NCBI GenBank assembly: GCA_963971305.1
Contig: OZ020303.1
Coordinates: forward strand, 16,675,184-16,739,183
DNA: 64,000 bases
DNA from: Arcuatula senhousia
Lineage: Eukaryota > Mollusca > Bivalvia > Mytilida > Mytilidae
Direction of reading: 5' to 3'
This document shows positions 60,301 through 63,912 of the stretch, one piece after another; position 1 is the first letter of the stretch; the number at the start of each line of letters is the position of its first letter. The notes under the pieces were generated by a model that made no database searches, was not told the DNA's origin, and worked only from the letters and a program-made list of their open reading frames with translations. The translations under genes were made by a program, and so were the position numbers.

Positions 60301-62184
60301 TCCTTCCCGACAAAAATATGTCAGGAATATCTACGGACCGTTACGGACGGGAACTGGAAATGTGATGAGTTTTACCTAAAATGGGTGTATGTTTACCAAA
60401 TATCGGATGCTTAGCTATTATTACTTACTCAGTCCTCTTCGCGCTGGTTTGCGGATAAAGCGTAAAACGTCAGCCATTTTAAAATGGCAGTAGTCGCGTC
60501 AAATTTTTTTCATCAAAATTGTCATGATAGCCTTCTGTATCAGTGTACCGATTTTCATTAAATTCGGTTTAACCGTTTCTGAGATTTTAGAAATGTACTT
60601 CAAAAGGTTTCATTGACTTTGGTTCATGCGTTTGGTTAAAACGTGTCGGACAAGTTCACTGTCAAGAAAGGAAAAGAATAATAAAAAATAAATTTTCCTG
60701 AAACCACATGATCGATTAGATTGACGTTTGCCTCTTGTGCAGATGACATGGTAATCTGTAAATGTCTTGCATACACATTTTCCGAAACCACTAGGTAGAC
60801 TACATATCCTGGCCAAAGGCCATGTGAGCTTATGCCATCACTATGCATCCGTCGTCCTTTTACATTTTTCGAAAATCTTCTTTAAAACCACCACTAAAGC
60901 AATTCGCCTGAAACGCGAAATGCAAAAACGCTTTTTGGTATACTGGACACAAACGATCATCGTTTTAAAAGAGATTTGATCGAAAACATGGCCCTTGCTA
61001 AAATGTTTTCCGCCGTTGTTAAAAATAGAACAGGGGGTCAGAATACAATATCTGGTTTATATCTCAAAAAGTATGAGATAGACGAAATTTGAAGCAACCT
61101 TCCATGGGCCACATGCAGGGACTTGCTCCCCAATATCAATATTTTGTTAGAGTCAATGTGCAGTACGAATTTATGACCCATTTAAAGGCAAAAACATAAA
61201 AAATGGTGGTGTTTTTTTCATGTTTTGTCATATAGAATGAAAGGTTAAATGTCCATCTTATTCAGCTCTACAAAAGTCTCCATTGTATGGAAGTTGTCAG
61301 ATAGCTGTGGTATTGGCCTTTGAAGGTCATAAATGTTTTTTTTTTTCAATGTTTGTGCCATATAGAAAAAAAAATGCAGATAGTGAAAAGCTTTTGTTGT
61401 ATAAAGGTTCAGACCATTCAGCTCTACAAAAGTATTAATTTGTTCGTAGTTGTCAGATGACCCCTTATATGAGTCATGGTCCCTTAGGTCCTTAGAGGTA
61501 AAAAAAAAACATTTCGTACCGCACATTGACTCTCAAAAATATCGATAAAGGGGAGCAACTGAGTCCCTGTGCTTAGAGTATGAAAGAATTCAAGATTCAA
61601 TGAAAATCAAAGAAAATACGTGTTTCCTAAAATAGAGAGCACACATTTTAGAATATGAAAAGTTACAATTGTCAAAGACGAAAAGGGGGAGTATAAACTA
61701 TTTTTAAATCGGAAGAGTTTGTGTATAAAACAACAAAATAATTGCTGTTAATTATTGTCGTGCCAACGGCCGACGCGTATAATACTACATAGAAAGAAAA
61801 ACAAACTACAATCGCACATACAGAAGACTTGACTCTCACGGAAATATATGTAGTATATCGTTTGAGCTATAAGTTTGTTATTAAAAATATATTTATATGT
61901 ATTCTAAAGCCGCTAACGTTGTTCTGGTTCAAGTTTATTTTCTCGATCTGATTGTGCGTAGCATCCAGCTTGTTTTCGTGTTTTTAGTTTCATTTGATTT
62001 CATTTTGATCAGAAAGAGAAGAAGTCAGATCTTTATACGCTCCCGAAGGGAGTGATAATGATAGAGATCATCAGTGTCAATATTTTTGTATAAGAAAATG
62101 AAAACTAAGTTTAATTATCTCTCTCAGAATAAACCTACCGTCACAGTCAATGCCCCAATATCCAGGGCAACGTAGTACTATGAG
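18304..62184 (-). CDS. Latrophilin-like adhesion GPCR with mucin stalk (24-exon gene model)
   Basis: Cell-surface receptor of the adhesion GPCR family, assembled from 24 minus-strand exons whose GT-AG junctions and phases all agree. Numbering from the first exon seen (about 1,825 residues): EGF-like fragment 1-16, SUEL lectin 17-89, Thr/Ser/Lys/Glu decapeptide stalk 90-1175, HRM 1176-1235, GAIN about 1236-1480, GPS 1474-1515 with predicted Leu1509/Thr1510 self-cleavage, seven helices about 1522-1772, tail to 1825. SUEL-HRM-GAIN-7TM is the layout of latrophilins (C. elegans LAT-1 lacks olfactomedin, as here). The long stalk is unusual; SUEL and mucin exons splice directly in phase 1-1, as do mucin and HRM. 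By family knowledge it should be cleaved at GPS, stay as a non-covalent heterodimer, and signal through a tethered agonist beginning at the Thr. The ligand is unknown. Signal peptide and promoter were not found. The first and last exons are the least certain. Confidence 0.9.
18452..18485 (-). CDS. Cytoplasmic tail exon
   Basis: A 34-nt exon, phase 0 in, phase 1 out: IIPPDTKTTSD plus one base, between a strong acceptor (T-run then CAG) and donor GTAAGT. No domain is recognised; support is the pair of strong splice sites and frame continuity. Confidence 0.7.
18807..18911 (-). CDS. Cytoplasmic tail exon
   Basis: A 105-nt exon, phase 0 both ends, 35 residues beginning VQKELNRKLSNIRREKE. The E/N-V-x-K-x-L-x-R-K pattern is the usual start of the adhesion GPCR tail after TM7. 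The tract upstream of the acceptor is A/T-rich. Donor GTAAAA. Confidence 0.88.
19229..19270 (-). CDS. 7TM exon: end of helix 7
   Basis: A 42-nt micro-exon, phase 0 both ends: GFLIFIMHAVMNKT. It supplies the Gly after N-S-L-Q and the rest of TM7 (family: Q-G-x-F-I-F-x-x-H). Acceptor TTTTACAG, donor GTAAGT. The intron before it is 5.0 kb. Confidence 0.92.
19470..19680 (+). mobile_element. Degraded Penelope-like fragment (intronic)
   Basis: Aligns by eye with 21650-21905 (TGTCCGTTCATGCTTATTGA..., GATTCGTTATTC, GAAGACGTC). Inside the intron between helix 7 and the tail exons of the receptor. Confidence 0.45.
20060..20440. repeat. Dispersed repeat, copy 1
   Basis: Direct copy of 23510-23880: shared blocks GAGATGTGGAATAAG, CACAATGGAAAACAGCCA, CTGCTCGCTGT, TGGCGGGGTTAAACTAGTTT. 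Family unknown. Confidence 0.7.
20690..20835. repeat. Conserved SINE-like repeat fragment
   Basis: TTGGTGTTTAACGCC...GTGGAGGAAACCGGAATACC...GGAGAAAACCACCGACC is a motif set I recall as very common in mollusc genomes. No intact promoter boxes or tail are seen. Confidence 0.5.
21395..21620 (+). repeat. Roughly 340-bp family, degraded copy
   Basis: Family blocks AGGTTTCTTTCCTTG, GGTCGATGTCCT, TTGGCCTTCCAATTTT and CTTCTTGAAATATCCA in order. Confidence 0.6.
21640..21915 (+). pseudogene. Penelope-like RT C-terminal fragment
   Basis: Reads NIPSAPAYWVNVFQLIRYSR, then LTQKKMRTQG and FYGRHHALI, the conserved C-terminal segment of Penelope-like RTs. The catalytic palm is missing. It lies in sense opposite to the host receptor gene. 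Confidence 0.7.
22280..22610 (+). mobile_element. Penelope-like element 3' tail
   Basis: Inverted match to 9440-9760: GACGGGTGTGCTATAGCAAG, GAACTGCTTACTTTTCCGGA, TTTTTGTCCCGTTCTCGTTG. Probably the tail of the fragment at 21640. Confidence 0.65.
22680..22735. repeat. 24-bp tandem duplication
   Basis: ACTTGTACATGAGATTATAT plus CTC occurs twice in a row. Confidence 0.7.
23365..23460. repeat. Hairpin end of a family B-like element
   Basis: TTTTTGTCTCCCCGCC, then GGAGCGGGGACATAG and a CGTCC/CGTGC-rich tract, resembles the hairpin end of the element at 39874. No second end was found. Confidence 0.45.
23510..23880. repeat. Dispersed repeat, copy 2
   Basis: Same family and orientation as 20060-20440; in the intron between the helix 6/7 exon and the helix 7 micro-exon. 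Confidence 0.7.
24314..24440 (-). CDS. 7TM exon: helix 6 and start of helix 7
   Basis: A 127-nt exon, phase 2 in, phase 0 out, 42 residues. LAPLFGLTWLFGMFSF is the L-x-x-L-x-G-L-T-W-x-F-G TM6 signature and FTYLFVTLNSLQ opens TM7 (family: N-S-x-Q-G). Acceptor CTTCAG, donor GTAAAT. Confidence 0.95.
24810..25020. repeat. GCGACCT-rich repeat
   Basis: Several imperfect copies of CGACCTGCGACCTGAGG and CCTTTTAAA(A/G)G, with an internal A16 run. Family unknown. Confidence 0.55.
25030..26190 (-). pseudogene. Penelope-like reverse transcriptase pseudogene
   Basis: The minus strand from 26179 to 25811 reads through FGGRVFQQTIGISMGTNCAH and LLADLFLHSYEADLL, the palm motif region of Penelope-like RT. 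Downstream, the Y-x-D-D region is present but frame-shifted (about 25785), and the C-terminal part continues in broken frames to about 25300, followed by the 3' tail to 25030. Several shifts and stops show it is inactive. It lies in the receptor intron between the helix 5 and helix 6 exons, same strand as the host gene. Confidence 0.8.
26191..27077. other. Intron stretch, nothing recognised
   Basis: AT-rich intronic DNA upstream of the helix 6 exon; no repeats or exons were supported. Confidence 0.5.
27078..27163 (-). CDS. 7TM exon: end of helix 5, intracellular loop 3
   Basis: An 86-nt exon, phase 0 in, phase 2 out. It codes VSLVITIALIRKLFSTR then a short basic loop, as expected at the end of TM5. 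Acceptor TTTTAAG, donor GTGAGT. Confidence 0.9.
27660..27726 (-). CDS. 7TM exon: loop 2 and start of helix 5
   Basis: A 67-nt exon, phase 2 in, phase 0 out, 22 residues. CWLSLENGLIYAFFGPCAF matches the C-W-L-S...F-x-G-P signature of extracellular loop 2 and TM5. Acceptor TTTTCAG, donor GTATTA. Confidence 0.94.
27745..28090. repeat. Dispersed repeat copy (partner of 2641-3020)
   Basis: Blocks AATCTCATATATTCAA, AGAAATTGAAGATCGC, TTTTATGGAAATAAACCTCT correspond in order to 2684-2900. Begins 20 bp upstream of the helix 5 exon acceptor. Confidence 0.65.
28260..28520 (-). pseudogene. Second Penelope-like RT fragment with YIDD motif
   Basis: The minus strand reads FNLTFRYIDDVLFVNN at about 28481-28432, the catalytic Y-I-D-D of Penelope-like RT, then degraded LxFHFEFDSSGHLITEIYDKR at about 28345-28270. 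Truncated at both ends and frame-shifted. It touches the left edge of the duplicated block at 28515. Confidence 0.75.
28515..29004. repeat. 490-bp direct duplication, copy 1
   Basis: Matches 29521-30010 at a constant offset of 1,006 bp with one substitution noticed by eye (AAGGAAAG against AAGAAAAG near 28975). Contains an identical 79-codon open frame in both copies, which I do not regard as a gene. Confidence 0.9.
29369..29520. repeat. 152-bp block copied at 33316-33467
   Basis: No difference was found by eye between this block and 33316-33467 (offset 3,947). It ends exactly where duplicate copy 2 begins. Confidence 0.9.
29521..30010. repeat. 490-bp direct duplication, copy 2
   Basis: Partner of 28515-29004. 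To its right a degraded third copy of the last about 150 bp follows (30116-30270: GACCACTCATGGAGGCATGA, GGTAAAGCGTT, GTGTCTATACACGTTCA). Confidence 0.9.
30921..31507. mobile_element. TIR element in the receptor intron
   Basis: Inverted ends TTAAAGGGATATTGTCTACG (30921 on) and the complement of TAGACAATATGCCTTTAAAT (31488-31507). About 590 bp, no coding capacity. Confidence 0.6.
31508..32785. other. Intron stretch, nothing recognised
   Basis: Middle of the 5.9-kb intron between helix 4 and helix 5 exons. Short open frames have no recognisable domain. Confidence 0.5.
32790..33005. repeat. Imperfect tandem repeat (about 3 copies)
   Basis: AGTTCTGTTTTTCGAC and GAGTTCAATCTTTCTTCTTT recur; units of about 70-85 bp. 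Confidence 0.65.
33316..33467. repeat. 152-bp block, second copy
   Basis: Same as 29369-29520; lies about 180 bp from the donor of the helix 4 exon. Starts ATTTTGTTTCATTCG, ends ATAAACCTCA. Confidence 0.9.
33647..33716 (-). CDS. 7TM exon: helix 4
   Basis: A 70-nt exon, phase 1 in, phase 2 out. With the preceding G it reads SYGFPIVIVVSSA...DGYGTDK, the G-x-P-x-x-I-V TM4 signature followed by the Y-G of extracellular loop 2. Donor GTAAGT; the next intron is 5.9 kb and repeat-rich. Confidence 0.92.
34471..34624 (-). CDS. 7TM exon: helix 3, intracellular loop 2, start of helix 4
   Basis: A 154-nt exon, phase 0 in, phase 1 out, 51 residues. DVCTGVALVLHFLFLS carries the TM3 Cys that pairs with extracellular loop 2, and VAEGIVHVRMVFKVF is the end of TM3. 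A tempting GTAAGA inside the exon after the VH codons was rejected, because reading through supplies the second intracellular loop and joins helix 4 in frame. True donor GTTAGT. Confidence 0.93.
35083..35185 (-). CDS. 7TM exon: helix 2
   Basis: A 103-nt exon, phase 2 in, phase 0 out, 34 residues. It codes HHNSDKAVLLMMLC then a hydrophobic helix ending GINRTGNK, matching TM2 and the first extracellular loop of the family. Acceptor ATTACAG, donor GTAACC. Confidence 0.93.
35517..35635 (+). mobile_element. 5'-truncated SINE copy with ACTC tail
   Basis: Near-identical to the last about 115 bp of the SINE at 3232-3724 (CATGTTCATCGCCTG, TATAGCGTTGCACGGGCG, (ACTC)n). No clear target-site duplication. 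Confidence 0.75.
35640..36420. other. Intron stretch, nothing recognised
   Basis: AT-rich intron between helix 1 and helix 2 exons. Confidence 0.5.
36467..36570 (-). CDS. 7TM exon: helix 1
   Basis: A 104-nt exon, phase 0 in, phase 2 out, 34 residues. VLSLITSIGCIISITCLVL is a hydrophobic helix with the L-S-x-I-T-x-I-G-C signature of adhesion GPCR TM1. It is separated from the GPS exon by only 284 bp. Acceptor TTTTAAG, donor GTAGGA. Confidence 0.95.
36717..36760. repeat. Single MITE end (TTAGGGACCGACCATTTAA)
   Basis: Matches the terminal repeat of the MITE at 12429-12636; it sits in the 284-bp intron between the GPS and helix 1 exons. Confidence 0.5.
36855..36972 (-). CDS. GPS motif exon with cleavage site and tethered agonist
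   Basis: A 118-nt exon, phase 2 in, phase 0 out. WSTDGC, then ECHCDHL followed by TNFAVL, is the canonical GPS: two further Cys around W-x-x-x-G-C, C-x-C, and the His-Leu/Thr catalytic triad. By family knowledge, cleavage occurs between Leu and Thr, leaving TNFAVLISV as the N terminus of the membrane subunit and tethered agonist. One glycosylation site (NES) is present. Confidence 0.95.
37793..37845 (-). CDS. GPS motif exon, first half
   Basis: A 53-nt exon, phase 0 in, phase 2 out. KECVYWNMEL is the first Cys-x-x-Trp block of the GPS motif (family: C-V-x-W). Acceptor TTTATAG, donor GTGAGT. Confidence 0.92.
38070..38388 (-). mobile_element. tRNA-derived SINE
   Basis: On the minus strand the head (38388-38315) has an A-box-like TGGTGTAGTGGTTAACGC and a B-box GGTTCGATCC with about tRNA spacing, then an unrelated body (TGAAATTTTCATGAACC..., TAGACCCCTTTGTAGAG) to about 38070. 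It lacks the cloverleaf 3' half, so it is a SINE rather than a tRNA gene. Intronic, sense with the receptor. Confidence 0.75.
38653..38767 (-). CDS. GAIN subdomain B exon
   Basis: A 115-nt exon, phase 2 in, phase 0 out, 38 residues. LGSQIIAFSVP and LDPPVKMYFKTAV match the conserved S-x-V-I-S-x-S-I and P-P-V-x-x-x-F-x-H strands just before the GPS. Acceptor GTTTCAG, donor GTAGGA. Confidence 0.9.
38880..39150 (+). repeat. Roughly 340-bp family copy
   Basis: TTTAAACACCAGATTTCTTT, GGTCGATATCCTCGGTGCTG, CTCTTTGAAATATGCATTCA in family order; lies in the intron between two GAIN exons. Confidence 0.75.
39538..39601 (-). CDS. GAIN subdomain B exon
   Basis: A 64-nt exon, phase 1 in, phase 2 out, 20 residues: TGYVKYSAVYYKTLDNFFKS. 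It fits the GAIN-B strand and loop that precede the outer strand (V-V-x-x-V-x-Y-K-x-L-x-x-x-F). Acceptor ATTTCAG, donor GTAAGC. Confidence 0.85.
39690..39760 (-). ncRNA. Second degenerate hammerhead-like relic
   Basis: The minus strand reads AAAGCGCCTCTGATAAGTCT then TGATCAGACAGAGC, parallel to AAAGCGCACCTGATGAGTCT at 7829. The core CTGATGA is changed to CTGATAA, and GAAA is lost. Probably an inactive relic of a Penelope or retrozyme repeat. Confidence 0.4.
39874..41360 (+). mobile_element. Family B hairpin-ended element with 180-bp core repeats
   Basis: Starts GTTTTTGTCTCGCCTGCGAC with a hairpin to GGCGAGACATAGG, then GGC triplets (39932-39951), about seven units of 181-186 bp (anchor GTAAGACTTTTGTGGAAAAT at about 39971, 40157, 40338, 40520, 40706), and the end GACAGGCGAGACATACTTTA plus GTGTCAACTCTTG. 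Open frames on the complement follow the repeat period and are not genes. Same termini as 62606-63520, but an unrelated core. Confidence 0.8.
41689..41802 (-). CDS. GAIN subdomain B exon
   Basis: A 114-nt exon, phase 1 in and out, 37 residues with D-V-I-F-P-D-N and S-S-I-E-F, typical of GAIN-B strands. The acceptor was set at TTTAAAG: a later AG at TCTTAAAG would bring an early stop with the known phase, so the chosen site is the only one that keeps frame. Confidence 0.85.
41803..42770. other. Intron stretch, nothing recognised
   Basis: Between two GAIN exons; AT-rich without supported features. Confidence 0.5.
42771..42876 (-). CDS. GAIN exon, A/B subdomain link
   Basis: A 106-nt exon, phase 0 in, phase 1 out, 35 residues. 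It ends VVVEGENI and, with the next exon, reads GENIVLKIE, the usual N-I-V-L start of the GAIN-B beta sandwich. Acceptor ATTTCAG, donor GTAATG. Confidence 0.88.
42990..43270 (-). mobile_element. Degraded Penelope-like 3' tail
   Basis: GAATGTCGGAAATCCGAAAA and AGGTTCCCAGGAAGAGTAAG correspond to the tail at 9470-9650. Confidence 0.45.
43514..45234. mobile_element. 1.7-kb TIR element in a GAIN intron
   Basis: About 85-bp inverted ends: CACCAGACGGTCAAACGAGC, GAAAGTCTGTTAATTTACCT, GTAGCATGGAGATAAATGCG at 43514-43600 and a roughly 95% complement at 45145-45234. No transposase was recognised; probably non-autonomous. Confidence 0.75.
45350..45421 (-). CDS. GAIN subdomain A exon
   Basis: A 72-nt exon, phase 0 both ends, 24 residues (EFIFATDALLSAKNKESWNQ...). 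The pattern ATDALLSxKNxxSW is the conserved GAIN-A helix pair seen in latrophilin-type receptors. Acceptor TTTGTAG, donor GTATTG. Confidence 0.9.
45422..46581. other. Intron stretch with a short hairpin
   Basis: AT-rich DNA; TTGCCATTTTTAAATGGCAA at 45939-45958 is a short palindrome. Nothing else recognised. Confidence 0.45.
46582..47880 (+). pseudogene. BEL/Pao retrotransposon gag remnant
   Basis: Plus-strand remains of a BEL/Pao gag-type (DUF1759) protein in broken frames. The N-terminal part has in-frame stops at 46645 and 46741; the conserved middle with the L-P-x-F-x-G...W-x-x-F-W pattern begins near 47076 in another frame; the part with L-L-V-P-x-I-L runs 47260-47548 and ends in a stop; Cys/His-rich zinc knuckles lie at about 47730-47870 with a further shift. 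Protease, RT and integrase regions and LTRs were not seen. Antisense to the receptor, inside its intron. Confidence 0.75.
47990..48370 (-). repeat. Roughly 340-bp family copy
   Basis: Complement of the family blocks; reads AAAGTATTGAATAAAAAGTA, TCGACCATTTGCAGTACAAG on plus. Tandem with the next copy. Confidence 0.7.
48370..48645 (-). repeat. Roughly 340-bp family copy next to GAIN exon
   Basis: Second unit of the tandem pair; its edge lies about 105 bp from the donor of the GAIN exon at 48753. Confidence 0.7.
48753..48947 (-). CDS. GAIN subdomain A exon
   Basis: A 195-nt exon, phase 0 both ends, 65 residues. The segment LPSDIRSSVEVLEKISEVV matches the usual GAIN-A helix (x-x-D-x-x-x-S-V-E-V-L-x-x-I). 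The donor GTAAAG lies about 105 bp from the end of a dispersed roughly 340-bp repeat copy (48370-48645). Confidence 0.9.
49241..49344 (-). CDS. HRM domain exon, second half, and start of GAIN
   Basis: A 104-nt exon, phase 1 in and phase 0 out. It codes KASRLC...GQWAEPSLINC, completing the HRM with the R-x-C, G-x-W and final Cys, then TRKQIAKVIEK, which leads into the helical GAIN-A part. Acceptor TTTGCAG, donor GTATTG. Confidence 0.9.
49345..49997. other. Intron splitting the HRM
   Basis: AT-rich intron between the two HRM exons; no repeats recognised. Confidence 0.5.
49998..50096 (-). CDS. HRM domain exon, first half
   Basis: A 99-nt exon, phase 1 in and out, coding SKRC...NITW...GNV..QDCPSGFQ. 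Together with the next exon it forms a hormone-receptor motif (C...W..T..G....CP.GF.G), as found just before GAIN in latrophilins and other adhesion GPCRs. It splices directly from the mucin exon through a shared Asp codon. An N-glycosylation site (NIT) is present. Confidence 0.9.
50560..50700 (+). mobile_element. Penelope-like 3' tail fragment
   Basis: TTGATATTCAGTTGTTTTTG, CTGCTCTCGTTGGTGTTTAA match the tail seen at 22470-22560. Located between the HRM and mucin exons. Confidence 0.55.
50914..54171 (-). CDS. Mucin-like stalk exon of about 100 decapeptide repeats
   Basis: One 3,258-nt exon (phase 1 to phase 1, acceptor CAACAG, donor GTGAGT) codes 1,085 residues without a stop. Nearly all of it is a degenerate 10-residue repeat of type T-T-K-P-E-M-I-S-E-V, where Thr/Ser make up roughly 40% and Lys and Glu alternate. 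Such Thr/Ser/Pro tracts are normally densely O-glycosylated and form a stiff extended stalk. The 30-bp DNA unit is organised in higher-order units: 90-bp blocks starting near 53520, 53610 and 53700, and a roughly 300-bp block repeated at 53037 and 53340. The opposite strand is also open over long parts; I regard that as a by-product of the repeat. One Cys lies near the N-terminal end; no other domain was seen. Confidence 0.9.
54532..54750 (-). CDS. SUEL/rhamnose-binding lectin domain exon
   Basis: A 219-nt exon, phase 1 in and out, coding 72 residues. It shows the SUEL (Gal_Lectin) pattern: G-G-R-T-I-H-C, then E-I-F-N-A-R-Y (family: I-x-x-A-x-Y-G-R), K-C, S-K-C-S-G-K-L-S-C (family: C-x-G-K-x-x-C), and V-L-L-I-R-Y-S-C at the end (family: L-x-V-x-Y-x-C). 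The acceptor is ATATTGCAG and the donor GTATAA. Six Cys are visible, whereas the family usually has eight; the first Cys, expected about five residues before the HC, is replaced. In latrophilins this domain binds teneurin and related partners. It should lie outside the cell at the head of the receptor. Confidence 0.85.
54973..55232. mobile_element. MITE with TTAAGGGAG ends, copy 1
   Basis: Inverted ends (GATTTTTATGGGGGGCT / AGCCCCCCACTATAAAAATC) and internal repeated AAAAAGGCAGGAT blocks. Same family as 63640-63912. Confidence 0.7.
55404..55538. repeat. Near-perfect 135-nt hairpin
   Basis: Arms 55404-55462 and 55479-55538 pair (TATCACCCTAG, GTGTGACCCGG, TTTCTTTCCCC, AAGTCACC with their complements) around a loop of about 16 nt. 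No coding potential. Confidence 0.75.
56112..56337. mobile_element. MITE with TATAAGTGGTT ends
   Basis: Inverted ends ACCATATAAGTGGTTTTTTT and the complement of AATAACCACTTATACGGTAT; several TTTCGCG motifs inside. About 226 bp. Confidence 0.7.
56520..57640 (+). repeat. Tandem run of the roughly 340-bp repeat (3-4 units)
   Basis: Units start at the CTCCTTGAAATATG-type block near 56541, 56880, 57250 and 57575. Each carries CACCNGGTTTCTTTC and CTTCCAATGTTTTGATT. Lies in the long intron before the lectin exon. Confidence 0.8.
57641..59200. other. Stretch with a short inverted repeat, no gene
   Basis: AACATGTTTATGGT (57806) and its complement (57851) form a hairpin, perhaps one end of a transposon. 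A 98-codon minus frame at 57864-58160 has no recognised domain. Confidence 0.4.
59205..59345 (-). repeat. Degraded roughly 340-bp family copy
   Basis: Reads AAAGTACTGAAAGACC, AACAAGGTGTTTTAACAATT, AGACAGTCG on plus, parallel to 48478-48600. Confidence 0.5.
59668..60168. mobile_element. Palindrome-rich AT MITE
   Basis: About 45-bp inverted ends ATGGCAAGCCGTTTTACTAT...ACTTCAAGATAT and complement enclose an array of about 15-20 units of the self-complementary type TATAAGATATCTTATA. A short GC-richer island (60040-60072) is the only non-repeat part. Confidence 0.8.
60169..60804. other. Stretch with no gene recognised
   Basis: Mixed-composition DNA with a short GCCATTTTAAAATGGC palindrome at about 60474-60489. 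Frames here have no recognisable domain. Confidence 0.45.
60805..61500 (-). mobile_element. Family A element, truncated inverted copy
   Basis: CCTGGCCAAAGGCCATGTGA and GCTTATGCCATCACTATGCA are the complement of the 3' end of the element at 15658-17505. Core blocks (CAGCTCTACAAAAGTCTCCA, GTTGTCAGAT) follow at 61261-61470. The CAAGAG end is missing. Confidence 0.7.
61116..61572. repeat. Inverted repeat pair within the family A copy
   Basis: CAGGGACTTGCTCCCCAATA...GAGTCAATGTGC at 61116-61172 pairs with the diverged complement at 61520-61572. Possibly a small foldback that inserted in, or captured, family A core units. Confidence 0.5.
61573..62138. other. Stretch without recognised features
   Basis: AT-rich DNA left of the possible EGF exon; no exon or repeat supported. 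Confidence 0.5.
62139..62184 (-). CDS. Possible N-terminal exon: end of an EGF-like domain
   Basis: A 46-nt open segment between AG and GTAGGT codes LIVLRCPGYWGIDCD plus one base. The C-P-G-Y-W-G-x-x-C pattern is the typical last part of an EGF-like module. It ends in phase 1, which matches the phase-1 start of the lectin exon 7.4 kb downstream, so it could be the preceding exon of the same receptor. Against it: the acceptor has a weak polypyrimidine tract and the rest of the EGF module was not found in the window. It may also belong to another transcript. Confidence 0.4.
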
Positions 62185-62605
62185 CTGAATTTTCCTTCAA
62201 TGGCTGGTTTAGCACGCTTGTTTTAATTCCCGAACTTTCAGCGTCTTTTTAACGCTTTTTTCTTTGAAAATTTCCGACGTCATTAACCGAACAAATGATC
62301 CACAAGTAAAGCTAGTTTAGTTTTATTTTATTAAATATTTCAATGAAACGTATTATAAACATTTTAAAATTCTTTTAGGCTTGAGAAATATACAAATATA
62401 TAGTGTATATTGCAACATCGGGAGCGTCACAGGTTAAACCTGCCTCATATCAAAATTTTGTACAATTTGTCATTTTTACGACAGGGTTGTTTTTTGACAA
62501 TTCATTCAAAACTGACGTGTCGAGCGAAGAACTGGAAACTGAAAAATATCTATACATACAATAAAATGAGTAAATAAACCGACAGTGAAAAAAAGAATTA
62601 AAAAA

Positions 62606-63520
62606 CAAGAGTTAACACTAAAGTATGTCTCGCCTGCCGGCACCATCAAAAACAATTATTCTTTCTTACTTCCACTATATTTTGAATTTACATGGATTTT
62701 CAGTTTCTGAGATCAAAAGATGTTTATAGAACCTAAACATTGCAAATATATGCAATAAAAATAATCAAAGTCACTCAAACGGAAAATCAAGGTCTAGGTC
62801 AAAAGATGAGGATGTAACTGTGCTAAGCTACTACTGGGACATATGCATACCAAGTTTCATCAACCTAGGACTTATAGTTCTTGAGATATGGAGTTGCTCG
62901 CAAAACTTTTCCATTGCTATTATATGTATTGAAAATTGTCAAAGTCACTCAACCGAAAAATCAAGGTCAAGGTCAAAAGATGGGGATGCAACTGTGCTGA
63001 GCTACCACTGGGGCATACCCATACCAAGTTTTATCAACCTAGGACCTATAGTTCTTGAGATATGGAGGTGCTCATAAAACTTTTCCATTGCTATTATATG
63101 TATTGAAAATTGTCAAAGTCACTCAAACGAAAAATCAAGGTCAAGGTCAAAAGATGGGGATGCAACTGTGCTAAGCTACTACTGGGACATATGCATACCA
63201 AGTTTCATCAACCTAGGACTTATAGTTCTTGAGATATGGAGGTGCTCGCAAAATTTTTCCGTTGCTATTATATGTATTGAAAATTGTCAAAGTCACTCAA
63301 CCGAAAAATCAAGATCAATGTCAAAAGATGGGGATGCAACTGTGCTAAGCTACTACTGGGGCATACCCATACCAAGTATCATCAACCCAGGACCTATAGT
63401 TCTTGAGATATGGAGGTGCTCATAAAACTTTTCCAAAAAGTTAACGCCGCCGTCGTCGCCGCCGCCGCCGCCGGTAAAGTAACACCTATGTCCCGCTCTG
63501 CTTCGCAGGCGAGACAAAAA
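62606..63520 (-). mobile_element. Family B hairpin-ended element with 174-bp core repeats
   Basis: The complement starts TTTTTGTCTCGCCTGCGAAG, continues into GGC/GAC triplets (about 63442-63474) and GTTAAC, then about four units of 174 bp (anchor AAGCTACTACTGG-type at 62822, 62996, 63170, 63344), and ends GGCAGGCGAGACATACTTTA plus GTGTTAACTCTTG. Each unit has TCAAGGTCAAGGTCAA-type blocks. Short open frames follow the period and are not genes. Confidence 0.8.
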
Positions 63521-63639
63521 TTATAAAATTAAGATTGCATACTAACAATATTGAAAGAGTTATTATCTATTTGATAGATAACTTATCCGATGACACTTTG
63601 GCGCTTTAAAAAACTGATAGAGTTCAAAGACTTCACTTT

Positions 63640-63912
63640 TTAGGGAGCAACCATTTGATTTTTATGGGGGGATATTTTCTTTTCCTGCCTTTTCGCTTTC
63701 GGAATAAGTCGAGCCTGGATTTTTTTTCGCGCGCAATTTTTTTTTTTTTTTTTTGAAGCGACTATAAATTTTTCAGCCAAAAATACCATCCTGCCTTTTT
63801 TATACTCAAAGCACTATCCTGCCGTTTTATTTCTGGATTTTTGCCATCCTGCCTTTTTATTTCAAATTTCACCATAGCCCCCCCCCTAAAAATCAAATGG
63901 TCGCTCCCTTAG
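63640..63912. mobile_element. MITE with TTAGGGAGC ends, copy 2
   Basis: Inverted ends TTAGGGAGCAACCATTTGAT and the complement of ATCAAATGGTCGCTCCCTTA; C/G runs and TTTTTATTTC blocks as in 54973-55232. Confidence 0.75.

Noticed and set aside
62820..63425. Two 85-codon plus frames
   Set aside because: Translations of the 174-bp tandem unit of a mobile element; not independent genes.
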